A DNA stretch of 64,000 bases from Paenibacillus sp. 1_12 (GTDB taxonomy: Bacteria; Bacillota; Bacilli; Paenibacillales; NBRC-103111): NCBI RefSeq assembly GCF_900114475.1, contig NZ_FOTE01000008.1:62001-126000 (forward strand). Direction: 5' to 3'. The translations under genes were made by a program, and so were the position numbers. Each line of letters starts with the position of its first letter. Position 1 is the stretch's first letter. Below, piece by piece: positions 17,753 through 26,776 of the stretch. Below the pieces are notes generated by a model, which did no database searches, was not told the origin of the DNA, and saw nothing but the letters and a program-made list of their open reading frames with translations.

Positions 17753-18601
17753 ATGGCGAATTCCATTACGGCACTGCTTGCAGGTGCCAATACGACGCTG
17801 GTCAAAGAACCCTCACTTGAAGTAACCGTTTCTTGGATAAGTGCTCCAGCTGAGCTGGATCTGAGCTGCTTTATGATAGGTGAGAATGGAAAAGTACCTT
17901 CTGATGACTACTTTATTTTTTATAATCAGCCTGCTGATCCTCAACAGCTTGTAAAATATAAGAGAGTAGAAGCGAACGCTGTCGTTTTTTTGATTGATTT
18001 GGAAAGACTTTTGGCATCTGGAATTGATAAATGCGTATTCGCTGCAACTCTGGATGGTGGGGGAACCTTTAAAGCTATCAATGGCTGTAAGGTGATCTGT
18101 CGGACCTCCGAAGCAGAGGTTGTGTATGAAATTAAAGAAACAGGTGATGAGACATCTCTTGTATTGCTGGAATTATATCGTTATCAAGGCTGGTGGAAGC
18201 TGCGTGCAATTGGTAGAGGGTTTAATGGAGGACTGCAGCCGTTGGCAGAGGCTCATGGTGTGAGTGTGGCTGATGAGGAGAATGAAGCTGAAGACGCTGC
18301 GCCGAGTCCAACTGATAATTTTACAGCAGCTTCCTCAAACTCGGCTACGGTTACGCCTGCATCATCTGGACAGGCATCTGTGCCAATCTCAGCAGCAGCT
18401 GCACCCATATCAGCACCTGCAGATGCTCCTGCGGATGGAGCCAAGTCGGTTTCGTTTTTTGCAGCAAAAGCCGCAACGAAATCCGTATTTTCCTTTCAAT
18501 CGAGGTCGTCCTCGATATTTGCTTTACAGCCAGCAGCGACATTCGTATTTCCAAGTGGTATGCTGAGCAAAAAGACAAAGCTTTTCTGGCTGCCGACATG
18601 A
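17753..18601 (+). CDS. TerD-domain protein with an Ala/Pro/Ser-rich tail, possibly frameshifted near the end
   Basis: TerD (tellurite-resistance, Ca2+-binding stress fold) domain at about residues 1-175: SITALLAGANTTLVKEPSLE, WISAPAELDLSCFMIGENGK, SDDYFIFYNQPADP, then ELYRYQGWWKLRAIGRGFNGGL. A low-complexity linker rich in Ala, Ser and Pro follows from about 185. The last 20-50 residues look unnatural (FPSGMLSKKTKLFWLPT), while another frame reads SDIRISKWYAEQKDKAFLA and on to a TAA at 18619-18621, right at the ribosome binding site of the next gene. This suggests one indel in the linker and a true end at 18621, but the original C-terminal domain is not clear. ATG 17753 follows GGAGGA. TerD proteins occur in envelope and metal stress operons; function here is not known. 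Confidence 0.75.
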   Translation: MANSITALLAGANTTLVKEPSLEVTVSWISAPAELDLSCFMIGENGKVPSDDYFIFYNQPADPQQLVKYKRVEANAVVFLIDLERLLASGIDKCVFAATLDGGGTFKAINGCKVICRTSEAEVVYEIKETGDETSLVLLELYRYQGWWKLRAIGRGFNGGLQPLAEAHGVSVADEENEAEDAAPSPTDNFTAASSNSATVTPASSGQASVPISAAAAPISAPADAPADGAKSVSFFAAKAATKSVFSFQSRSSSIFALQPAATFVFPSGMLSKKTKLFWLPT

Positions 18602-18633
18602 TGAAATTTGTGAAAAAATAAGGAGTGGGTTGA

Positions 18634-19545
18634 GTGATGATGCATTTTGCAGATAATTCTAGAGGTAAACCGTATTCGAAGGACCCTGCAGTCGTGAGGT
18701 TTCTTGATAGCTATTGGATGTATTACTCCATTCCTTCTTTTGAAGATGGACGCGAGCAGGATGGGTGGGCAATCGGAATTGCTGTGAGTGAGGATTTGCA
18801 CAATTGGAAGACCGTCGGTGAAATAAAGCCGGAGCACGCGTACGAGAAAAATGGTTTTTGCGCACCTGGGGCTATTGTATGGGAGGGCAGCATTCATTTA
18901 TTTTATCAGACTTATGGTAATGGTCCGAAAGATGCGATCTGCCATGCGGTCTCGGATAACGGCATTGATTTCGTCAGAAACGCGACAAATCCGGTATTTT
19001 CACCAACAGGAGCATGGAATAATGGCAGAGCTATTGATGCCGATGTTATCATTTTTAATGAGAAGCTGTTCATGTACTTTGCTACCCGCGATCCTAAGGG
19101 TGAGGTTCAAATCCAGGGAGTAGCAACAGCAGCGCTAAACTCAGGTTTCGGGCGTGACGCATGGACACAAGCTTGTGATGACACGATACTGGAACCCGTG
19201 TATCCTTGGGAGGGTCAGTGTGTGGAGGCTGCAGCAACGTGTAAGCGGGGCGATAAGCTGGTTATGTTCTATGGAGGGGCATATAATAATTGTCCTCAGC
19301 AAATCGGATGTGCAGTGAGTGACGATGGTATTCGATGGGAGAGGTTGTTTACCGAGCCCTTTCTTCCGAATGGTGAACAGGGAAGTTGGAACTCAAGCGA
19401 GTCAGGGCACCCTTTTGTATTTGTAGATGAGGCAACGGACCGCACTTATTTGTTCTATCAGGGCAATAATGATATGGGCAAGACCTGGTACTTGTCTAAT
19501 GTAGAGATTGTATGGGAAGGTCATATTCCATCAGTAAAAAAGTAA
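18634..19545 (+). CDS. GH43/GH130-like five-bladed beta-propeller protein (probable glycosidase)
   Basis: A 303-residue protein without signal peptide. It shows the repeated beta-propeller pattern of family 43 and related glycosidases: KDPAVVRFLDSYWMYYS at the start, KNGFCAPGAIVWEGSIHLFY, GRAIDADVIIFNEKLFMYFA, WEGQCVEAAATCKRGDKLVMFY, and SESGHPFVFVDEATDRTYLF. Candidate acidic catalytic residues are the Asp in KDPAV and the Glu in WEGQCVEA. The product is cytoplasmic, which fits breakdown of imported oligosaccharides. AAGGAG at 18620-18625 serves GTG 18634 (or ATG 18637, 3 bases on). It follows the TerD gene closely, but a functional link is not evident. A terminator follows at 19561. Confidence 0.82.
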   Translation: MMMHFADNSRGKPYSKDPAVVRFLDSYWMYYSIPSFEDGREQDGWAIGIAVSEDLHNWKTVGEIKPEHAYEKNGFCAPGAIVWEGSIHLFYQTYGNGPKDAICHAVSDNGIDFVRNATNPVFSPTGAWNNGRAIDADVIIFNEKLFMYFATRDPKGEVQIQGVATAALNSGFGRDAWTQACDDTILEPVYPWEGQCVEAAATCKRGDKLVMFYGGAYNNCPQQIGCAVSDDGIRWERLFTEPFLPNGEQGSWNSSESGHPFVFVDEATDRTYLFYQGNNDMGKTWYLSNVEIVWEGHIPSVKK

Positions 19546-19560
19546 GCGCATGATGCAGCT

Positions 19561-19597
19561 AAACAAGAGGTGGTCCAATTGGGCTGCCTCTTGTTTA
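19561..19597 (+). terminator. Terminator after the GH43-like gene
   Basis: AAACAAGAGG at 19561-19570 pairs with CCTCTTGTTT at 19587-19596, with an inner CCAATTGG; followed by AGTTTG. Confidence 0.75.
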
Positions 19598-19637
19598 GTT
19601 TGTATCCTATGATTTCACATATTCTGTAGATCAAATT

Positions 19638-19816
19638 CTATATCAGATGAACTAAACATCATGCCAGCAAAGAGGCGCTGCGTAAGCAGACCCTTCTTCC
19701 AATCGCTGTTGCAGCCAGATTCTTTGTATTCTTGGCCCTATAGGGGTAAGAATCCGTCAGCAAAGGCGAACACTTCGTTTCTCCAAAAGGGCCCGCTTTC
19801 TCCGCTCGGGCTGTTG
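19638..19816 (+). repeat. MITE-like element family 1, copy lacking its right terminal repeat
   Basis: About 180 bases closely matching the element at 44464-44672: left end CTATATCAGATGAACTAA, CAGCAAAGAGGCGCTGCG, ATTCTT/AAGAAT hairpin around GGCCCTATAGGGG, and the CGAACACTTCGTTTCTCC and CTCGGGCTGT blocks. The right terminal repeat is missing; instead the copy runs into the 3' end of the FAD oxidoreductase gene, whose stop codon (19817-19819) lies at the junction. Confidence 0.85.
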
Positions 19817-21175
19817 TTAGTCTAATACGGCATTTCCTTCTCGCAGCCTACGCTGCAGCTCCCGCACATCGATATGTTGGGGAATTACACCGTACTCTAC
19901 AGCTAATCCTGCTGCAGTTCCCGCCGCTTGTCCGGTCGCCATGCAGCTGGGTGTCAAGCGCGTGGTTGCTAAGGCTTCATGAGTTGTGGAAATGCAGCGT
20001 CCCGCAGTCAGTAAATTAGTAATTTTTCGGGGAAGCAGGCAACGGTAAGGGATATCGTAAGCGCCGTCGCCCTTCACCCAAGCGGCTGTTACTGTATTAT
20101 TGGAGGGGTCGTGGATATCAATCGGATATCCGCTGCGTGCTATGACATCATCAAACCGACGTCCGGTAACTACATCCTCCTGCTGTAGAGCATACTGCCC
20201 ATCGATCCGCCTCGATTCACGCACACCGATTTGGGCACCCACCTGGGAGATGGAGGCACGCTCAAATCCGGGCAAATTCTTTTGCATGAAATCGGCCACC
20301 AGCATGACCTGCTTGCGTCCAAGCGTCTCGGCTTCTGTCAAATCCTCGACATTCGTTCCGTTTAATCCCTGCACCCTCGTTGTATTAACCAACACTTCGT
20401 CGTCATTGGGACCTGTAAAAAACAATACTTGATCACGGTTGATTGGCAAATTCGCTTCCTTCCAATGCTTGAAGAATCCCAATACACCGGATAGTGGCAG
20501 CTCGGCAAGCTCACTGAATGGTGTTTTTTTATAAAATTCATCTGGATGATCCAGCATATACTGCTTCACCTTGGGCAAATCGACGCCGCGCATGCGGAAT
20601 TTCATCGTCATTGGTTGTGTTTTGCCATCCTCGTCCCGACCTGAGAGGCAGGGTGCACCCGCTAAATGCGCAATATCGGCATCTCCTGTCGCATCGATAA
20701 AGATCTGTGCTCGCACTTCAATTTTGCCTGACTTCGTCGTGATATGGACCGCATCGATTCGCTCGCCGTTCACTTGTACGTGGTCGACAAAGCTGTGCAG
20801 CAGCAGTTTGACACCTGCCTCCTGCAGCATATCGACCGCCAATATTTTGTAAACCTCCGGATGGTACGGGGTGATCGTATTGACGAATCCGACAGTATCC
20901 CTGAGATGCCCCGGTGATGCATTTTGTGCCATCAAACGATCAATGATCTCCTGTCCGATGCCTTTAATCACCTGCTTGCCCTCTACCGTATGAAATGTCA
21001 TCCACGGATAGACGAGTGCCGCCGTAGACATTCCGCCAACAAAACCGTACCGTTCGATCAAAATCGTCTTTTTACCGCTTCTCCCAGCTGCAATTGCTGC
21101 GCAAACTCCGGCAGGCCCTCCTCCGCATACAACGATATCGGCCTCGATGCGTTGGTTATGGATCTTATGAGTCAT
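19817..21175 (-). CDS. FAD-dependent oxidoreductase (FAD_oxidored type)
   Basis: Flavoprotein of 452 residues. An N-terminal dinucleotide-binding fold (ADIVVCGGGPAGVCAAIAAG, ending with LIERYGFVGG) is followed by an FAD contact (FIDATGDADIAHLAGAP) and a C-terminal GRCISTTHEALATTRLTPSC motif with ATGQAAGTAAGLA, all typical of the FAD-dependent family that oxidises sugar-related or other hydroxyl substrates. Start 21175 (MTHKIHNQ) has AAGGAG 10 bases upstream; an in-frame ATG 45 bases earlier lacks one. Its last codons end at a repeat element, which may have replaced the original 3' end, although the length is normal. Upstream lies an 11-bp direct repeat that could bind a regulator. Substrate unknown. 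Confidence 0.85.
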   Translation of the reverse strand: MTHKIHNQRIEADIVVCGGGPAGVCAAIAAGRSGKKTILIERYGFVGGMSTAALVYPWMTFHTVEGKQVIKGIGQEIIDRLMAQNASPGHLRDTVGFVNTITPYHPEVYKILAVDMLQEAGVKLLLHSFVDHVQVNGERIDAVHITTKSGKIEVRAQIFIDATGDADIAHLAGAPCLSGRDEDGKTQPMTMKFRMRGVDLPKVKQYMLDHPDEFYKKTPFSELAELPLSGVLGFFKHWKEANLPINRDQVLFFTGPNDDEVLVNTTRVQGLNGTNVEDLTEAETLGRKQVMLVADFMQKNLPGFERASISQVGAQIGVRESRRIDGQYALQQEDVVTGRRFDDVIARSGYPIDIHDPSNNTVTAAWVKGDGAYDIPYRCLLPRKITNLLTAGRCISTTHEALATTRLTPSCMATGQAAGTAAGLAVEYGVIPQHIDVRELQRRLREGNAVLD

Positions 21176-21645
21176 GAGTTGTTTCACTCCTTTTTGTACG
21201 AAATGACTATCTTGTCGCATGTATAGGCTTATTATAAAAGAAAAAAAGATACAAGTTTAGTTTAAGTTTAGTTTAAAAGACGATAGCACTGTATGGAATC
21301 ATTTTAGATAAACCCAAATCAGATAGGGAGCGGTTGACTTGAGAGAAAGTGTAGGTAACCGTGCGATATATGAGAATTTTCAAATCACAATCAAATGAAA
21401 GTCAAATTTTGACGAATTCTGTATTATCGTATCCTCAAAAGCTTGAACTGCTGTTATTATAAGCTATGTAAATAGGGTAGAAATGAACTAAATTCATTGA
21501 TCTTTTTGAAAACCACACAAACCCAAAAATCGATATTGTTATGAAAGGACGATGGGAGCGAAGACATATTTCATTTATTATTTCAAACAAAGCCATTTCA
21601 AAAAGCATTTTAATTTTATATGTATTCGAGGAGGAATTGTAGATC
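21176..21645. other. 470-bp divergent intergenic region with direct repeats
   Basis: Between the FAD oxidoreductase and the second SLH gene. AGTTTAGTTTA occurs twice in direct orientation at about 21255-21276, in the promoter region of the oxidoreductase. A TTGAAC...TATGTA pair with 16-base spacing near 21442-21469 may be a promoter for the SLH gene, implying a leader of about 170 bases. No ORF with a binding site and no recognised riboswitch. Confidence 0.4.
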
Positions 21646-24600
21646 ATGATTGAAAGTAAACGAAAACGGTTGAATTTTATAACTAAGATTTGCACACTGG
21701 CAACACTTGTTAGTTCCATCATCCTCCCGGCCCAAGCGTTTGCCGCCACTGGAGCCAGACATGTTACAGTAGGCGATGACGTCTTCCTGGGAGGGAATTA
21801 TATAGAAGTCGGGATTTCCAAGAGCGGCTCCTTTGGCTCGGCGAGTCCTGCTCCAGCGGGATTTCATCCAACCCGTATAACAAATTTGGGGTTCAATGTT
21901 GATGGAGATGGTTATGATACGGGAAATCCTATGAATAGCGGGGATTACTTTCTCCCGGGAACACCTTATGAAGCGTTCATAGTTGGGTATCGTGATGGTT
22001 CAGCTGCAGGTACCATTAAAAAGTTTCAAAATTATGAAAGAGGCGGTACAATACAAATTCCGAGTGTAACTACAGACATATCTAGCGTTAGCACACTTGC
22101 TGCCAAAACGGAAGGTACGACCACAAGCGGGAAGCTTAAGGTTGAGCAAACTGTCTCTTTTTCGGAAAACGATAAAGGTTTTAAAGTCAATGTGATTTTA
22201 ACCAATGTAAGTGAAACGGATACTCTTTATGACACACGCTACGCGAGGTCTGTAGATCCGGATGTGGATGCGGATTATCACGGGGATTACGATACTAAAA
22301 ATTCGGTTATTAAAAATCCCCCTTTGGATGCTCAAGCTGTAGTTATAGCGAAAGGACCCGTTACGGGTAATCCGTTTATTTTATTTTCTGCCGATCCTCG
22401 CGCTAGAGCAAGTATAGGCGGAGCTGATCCTTATGCAGCGAGTGTATATGACACAGATGGGAGCAAGTTATTAAAAGCTGAGACCACTGCTGATAGTTAT
22501 GTTGCAATGGCATTTGCTTTTGGAGACCTGACGCCCGGACAATCCGTTACTTTCGAGTATATTGAAAGTCTCAACCCTGATCTGAATGCGGCTTTGGACG
22601 ATCTTGGCAATTCCGCTCCCCCAGCCAATACTGCACCTACCGTTTCCAATGCAGTTTATAGTGTGATGAATACTTCGGTATTGACTGGCGATTTGATTGC
22701 AACGGATGCAGAATCGGATCCATTAACTTATCGAATTATCTCTCAAGGAAATAAAGGAACGGTTACTCAAACCGTCGCTGGCGGTAAAGCTTTTGTATAT
22801 ACACCGACAGCAGGCGCTACAGGAAGTGATAGCTTTACATTCGTAGCGAATGATGGCAAGGTCGATTCCAGTCCCGCTACCGTATCGATAACCATTCTTC
22901 CATCTAATAACGCTGACCTGAAGGCATTGGAGATAAACCCGGGCAGCTTGGATACAGCATTTGTATCTAGCACTAACTCCTATACGACAACGGTATCTTA
23001 TAGCACTTCCAGCTTGTCGGTGACTGGAACGGTATACAATGAGAATTCTACGCTTAAAGTAAACGGGGTGACGACCGTTAGCGGCTCCGTTTATGAAAAT
23101 ATTCCATTAAATGTAGGACCTAACACCATTACGGTGGAAGTTACCGCACAGGATGGTACAACTAAAAAAGCATATACAATTAATGCGAATCGGTTACCTT
23201 CTGACAAAGCAGATCTCAAAGCATTGACCCTAAGCACAGGCAACTTGGATCCAGCGTTTGTGTCCAGCACTACTTCCTATAGCACAATTGTGGCTAATGG
23301 TGTCAACAATGTAACAGTAACTGGAATTGTATATGACTCAACAGCAACGATTCGTGTGAATAGTGTTGTGACGGCAAGCGGTGCTGCTTCGCTCAATATT
23401 CCGTTGAATGTTGGAGTAAACACAATAAAAGTCGAAGTTACCGCACAGGACGGTACAACTATAAAAACATACACGATTCATGCGAATCGATTACCTTCTG
23501 ACAAAGCAGATCTCAAAGCATTGACCTTAAGCGCAGGCAACTTGGATCCAGCGTTTGCGTCCAGCACTACTTCCTATAACACAATTGTAGCTAACGGTAT
23601 CAATAATGTCACAGTAACTGGAATCGTGTACGACTCAACAGCAACGATTCGTGTGAATGGTATTGTAACGGCAAGCGGTGCTGCTTCGCTCAATATTCCG
23701 TTGAATGTTGGAATGAACACAATAAAAGTCGAAGTTACCGCACAGGACGGTACAACTATAAAAACATATACAATAAATGTAAATCGGTTTACTGAGAATT
23801 TGACAACATCTAGTGGCGGTGGCACCGTTGGTAGCGGCGGCAGTGGTACGGTATCACAACCAAACGGAGTGAAGATTGTCGTAGATGGTGTCGTACAGGA
23901 GCAATCAGCTACAGCGAAAACGGATAAGATAGGAGATCAAAGCGTAACCATCATTACTGTAGATAATGATAAAGTGATAGCCAAACTGGAAAAAGAATCC
24001 AACAAGGTACTTACAATTCCTGTTACAGGCAGCTCGGATGTGGTGGTAGGTGAATTAAACGGCAAGCTAGTGAAAGCGATGGAAGGTAAAGACGTTGTGA
24101 TTGAAATTAAAACAGATCGCGCTACTTACACGCTTCCGGCTTCACAAATTAATATCGACAGTATTTCCGCTCAGCTGGGCAGCAATATTAAGCTGGAGGA
24201 TATTAAGATAAGCATCAAAATCGCTTTATCTGTTCCAACGACAGCGGCGACTATACAAAAATCAGCTGCTGATGGAAATATAACGATTGTGGGCACACCT
24301 GTTGATTTTGAAGTTACAGCTACCTTGAATGGCAAGACAGTAGCCGTTAACCAATTCCAAAGCTATGTTGAGCGCCAGATTACCCTTCCAGCTGATGTTA
24401 ATGCTTCTCAGATCACGACAGCTGTTGTTCTGAATGCAGATGGTACGCTAACTCATGTGCCTACTAAGCTAGTGACGTTGGATGGTAAAATAAATGCGAT
24501 TATTAATAGCTTAACGAACAGCAGTTATTCGGTCGTATTCAGCCCGAAAACATTTGCTGATGTAGAGTCTCACTGGAGCAAACAAGATGTGAATGATATG

Positions 24601-25116
24601 GCATCGAGACTTGTTGTGCAAGGTGTGACGGATCAAGCTTTCCAACCTGACAAATCCATTACCCGCGCAGAGTTTACAGCTATTATGGTTAGAGCACTTG
24701 GATTAAAGTCTGGCATGGGAACTGAAATGCCTAAGGATGTCAAAGCATCCGATTGGTATGCAGGTGTCGTACAAACGGGAGTTTCTTACAAATTAATTAG
24801 CGGGTATGAGGATGGAACCTTCCGTCCCGATCTGACGATTACGAGGAAAGAAGCAGCCGCAATGGTTGCACGTGCACTGACGCTTGCTAAGCTGAATAAT
24901 GGTTTGACGGGCGATGAGGTAACCAAGCAGTTAGAATTATTTACTGACGGATCCAAGATTCCAGCTTGGGCCAAAAATGATCTTGCAGCCGCTGTGAAAA
25001 ACAGCATTATGCAAGGGGATAACGGGAAAATTTCCCCAGATGACAATGTCACTCGCGCTCAAACAGCAGCAATGCTGAGAAGATTGTTGCAGCAGGCGAA
25101 CCTGATCAATAAGTAA
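21646..25116 (+). CDS. Secreted SLH protein with cadherin-like beta-sandwich repeats
   Basis: A 1,156-residue surface protein. Signal peptide at 1-33 (SIILPAQAFAATG). Residues 35-320 form an N-terminal domain starting VGDDVFLGGNYIEVGISKSG, which I do not recognise by name. A cadherin/VCBS-like Ig domain follows (TAPTVSNAVYSVMNTSVLTG; GATGSDSFTFVANDGKV), then three cadherin-like repeats of about 99 residues (ADLKALTLSTGNLDPAFVSS), the last two nearly identical, a Gly/Ser linker near 725, a beta-rich region, and three SLH domains (about 965-1150: FADVESHWSKQDVNDMASRL, GYEDGTFRPDLTITRKEAAA, NVTRAQTAAMLRRLL). Anchored to the cell wall through the SLH domains. AGGAGGA precedes the start. A terminator follows at 25137. 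Function unknown beyond surface display. Confidence 0.88.
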   Translation: MIESKRKRLNFITKICTLATLVSSIILPAQAFAATGARHVTVGDDVFLGGNYIEVGISKSGSFGSASPAPAGFHPTRITNLGFNVDGDGYDTGNPMNSGDYFLPGTPYEAFIVGYRDGSAAGTIKKFQNYERGGTIQIPSVTTDISSVSTLAAKTEGTTTSGKLKVEQTVSFSENDKGFKVNVILTNVSETDTLYDTRYARSVDPDVDADYHGDYDTKNSVIKNPPLDAQAVVIAKGPVTGNPFILFSADPRARASIGGADPYAASVYDTDGSKLLKAETTADSYVAMAFAFGDLTPGQSVTFEYIESLNPDLNAALDDLGNSAPPANTAPTVSNAVYSVMNTSVLTGDLIATDAESDPLTYRIISQGNKGTVTQTVAGGKAFVYTPTAGATGSDSFTFVANDGKVDSSPATVSITILPSNNADLKALEINPGSLDTAFVSSTNSYTTTVSYSTSSLSVTGTVYNENSTLKVNGVTTVSGSVYENIPLNVGPNTITVEVTAQDGTTKKAYTINANRLPSDKADLKALTLSTGNLDPAFVSSTTSYSTIVANGVNNVTVTGIVYDSTATIRVNSVVTASGAASLNIPLNVGVNTIKVEVTAQDGTTIKTYTIHANRLPSDKADLKALTLSAGNLDPAFASSTTSYNTIVANGINNVTVTGIVYDSTATIRVNGIVTASGAASLNIPLNVGMNTIKVEVTAQDGTTIKTYTINVNRFTENLTTSSGGGTVGSGGSGTVSQPNGVKIVVDGVVQEQSATAKTDKIGDQSVTIITVDNDKVIAKLEKESNKVLTIPVTGSSDVVVGELNGKLVKAMEGKDVVIEIKTDRATYTLPASQINIDSISAQLGSNIKLEDIKISIKIALSVPTTAATIQKSAADGNITIVGTPVDFEVTATLNGKTVAVNQFQSYVERQITLPADVNASQITTAVVLNADGTLTHVPTKLVTLDGKINAIINSLTNSSYSVVFSPKTFADVESHWSKQDVNDMASRLVVQGVTDQAFQPDKSITRAEFTAIMVRALGLKSGMGTEMPKDVKASDWYAGVVQTGVSYKLISGYEDGTFRPDLTITRKEAAAMVARALTLAKLNNGLTGDEVTKQLELFTDGSKIPAWAKNDLAAAVKNSIMQGDNGKISPDDNVTRAQTAAMLRRLLQQANLINK
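23194..23787 (+). repeat. Two near-identical 297-bp tandem repeats inside the SLH gene
   Basis: Units 23194-23490 and 23491-23787 match at nearly every base (for example CTGACAAAGCAGATCTCAAA and GGCAACTTGGATCCAGCGTT in both). A third, more diverged unit precedes them (about 22908-23193). Each encodes one 99-residue cadherin-like domain. The high identity points to recent duplication or ongoing homogenisation. Confidence 0.9.
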
Positions 25117-25136
25117 TTGAATCTATGAGTAGTAAG

Positions 25137-25180
25137 AAGAGGGGCCGTTGTCTATCCGACAGCGGTCCTTTGATTTTTTT
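25137..25180 (+). terminator. Terminator of the second SLH gene
   Basis: AGGGGCCGTTGTC and GACAGCGGTCCTT form an imperfect stem around TATCC, followed by a run of seven T. Confidence 0.8.
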
Positions 25181-25360
25181 ACACGATGATAAATTGTTAA
25201 GTATAACTAGTGTTGCAAGCCCAAATCGATACATGTAAGAGCTAAGCTGACACACAGATGACATTTTGCATAAACTAAGGTATGATTTGACTAGCTATGA
25301 AACCGAGCGGCGTTCCCTTTAGGAACGTCGTTTGTGTAGAGAAAGGAGTGGAGCGATGGT

Positions 25361-26677
25361 ATGGATTTACGAAAAATGAGAATTTATGATACGGAACATA
25401 CACATTCAAGCGAAGAACGAGACGAATACGAGAAGGATTACGCACGCTTGATCCAATCGCCTGCTTTTCGACGCTTACAAGGAAAATCGCAAGTATTTGG
25501 TGCAGGCTCCGGCGATTATTATCGGACACGCCTGACCCATTCACTCGAGGTATCGCAAATTGCACGAGAAGTAGCCAGACGGATGCAGAAGGAGTATCCT
25601 TTTCTCGCTGCCCGCGAGCATCCCGGACTAATGCTGGATCCTGCTGTCGTCGAATGCGCGGCGCTTGCTCATGATTTGGGACACCCGCCTTTTGGTCATA
25701 AGGGAGAAGAGGTACTGGATCGGCTGCTGGCTGAGGAGCATGGTCTCGCTTATGAGGGGAATGCCCAAAATTTCCGCATTCTGATGTTCCTGGAAAAGCG
25801 GGCTGGCAGCGGCAGCGGACTGGACTTGTCAGCGGCTGTGCTGCTCGGAATTAATAAATACCCTTACTCCTTGGAGGAGGAAGGTCGACTTAAAGGCGTA
25901 TACGCAATGGAATGGGAAGCTATCAACTATTTGCGTGAGGCATGGTCGATGCCAAAGGGATGTGCAACATTAGAGGCGCAGCTGATGGACCTATGCGACG
26001 ATATTGCTTACTCGACCCATGATATTGAGGATGGGATTAGGGCCGGCAAAATATTGATGAATCCGACTTTTTTTGCTGACAGCAGACTGCTTGAAAATTT
26101 GATCCAGGAGATCCTCGATGATGAAGGTAATGGAGCTGTAGGATGGGATCAGGTCGATATACATGCCATGGTCAAGCAGGTGCTGGCCGACTATTTGACA
26201 CAATGGGAAATGATTTATGCCGAATGCAAATATGAATCTTCGCGTACACGGCGTGAAATGAAAGCAAGATGGGTAAGCATGTTTGCCCAAAAGGTAGGGA
26301 TTATTGATGATCCGGCAAAGGGTTGGAAAAGAGTCACCTTCGTGCGTGATGGTCAAGAGGATCTGCATCTGCTGCGGACGATGGAAATTTTGAAAAAGTT
26401 GGCCTGGGTCACGTTGATCAAGGATTTTCGAGTTCAGCGCTTGCAAAAGCGCAGTGAAATTATGCTTCAGCGCCTATGGGGCAGCTTCAAAGTCTATGAA
26501 ACGGGAAGAATGATTATTCCTCCGGATTGGACCCAAAGCTATGAGCAGCATAAGAGCAAATGGAGCTGGCCGCGTATGGTTGCCGATTATATATCAGGGA
26601 TGACGGACGCTTATGCCGAGAAAGTATACGCGGAGCTGTTCGCCAGTAAATCCGGATCGATTTATGAAATGGATTGA
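25361..26677 (+). CDS. dGTP triphosphohydrolase-like HD-domain protein
   Basis: HD-superfamily phosphohydrolase of 438 residues resembling deoxyguanosinetriphosphate triphosphohydrolases, which cut dNTPs to deoxynucleosides and triphosphate. The metal ligands are visible: SPAFRRLQGKSQVF and RTRLTHSLEVSQIAREV (His), CAALAHDLGHPPFGHKGEEV (HD pair), and DLCDDIAYSTHDIEDGI (the late Asp). ATG 25361 has AAGGAG 12 bases upstream. A small GC hairpin (CGGCGTTCC/GGAACGTCG, 25309-25331) precedes the gene. It stands alone. The dgt name belongs to the E. coli enzyme; whether dGTP is the main substrate here is not certain. Confidence 0.88.
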   Translation: MDLRKMRIYDTEHTHSSEERDEYEKDYARLIQSPAFRRLQGKSQVFGAGSGDYYRTRLTHSLEVSQIAREVARRMQKEYPFLAAREHPGLMLDPAVVECAALAHDLGHPPFGHKGEEVLDRLLAEEHGLAYEGNAQNFRILMFLEKRAGSGSGLDLSAAVLLGINKYPYSLEEEGRLKGVYAMEWEAINYLREAWSMPKGCATLEAQLMDLCDDIAYSTHDIEDGIRAGKILMNPTFFADSRLLENLIQEILDDEGNGAVGWDQVDIHAMVKQVLADYLTQWEMIYAECKYESSRTRREMKARWVSMFAQKVGIIDDPAKGWKRVTFVRDGQEDLHLLRTMEILKKLAWVTLIKDFRVQRLQKRSEIMLQRLWGSFKVYETGRMIIPPDWTQSYEQHKSKWSWPRMVADYISGMTDAYAEKVYAELFASKSGSIYEMD

Positions 26678-26715
26678 GTTTATGGATAAGGCTGCAAGTA
26701 AAATGAATAAATAAT

Positions 26716-26754
26716 AAAGATGTACAAATGTGCGCCACATATTTGTACATCTTT
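26716..26754. terminator. Bidirectional terminator between convergent genes
   Basis: AAAGATGTACAAATGTG pairs with CACATATTTGTACATCTTT around CGC, with one bulged base; A and T runs on both sides serve the HD gene (plus) and the acyltransferase gene (minus). Confidence 0.8.
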
Positions 26755-26776
26755 GTTATGTATATGTATATAAGAA

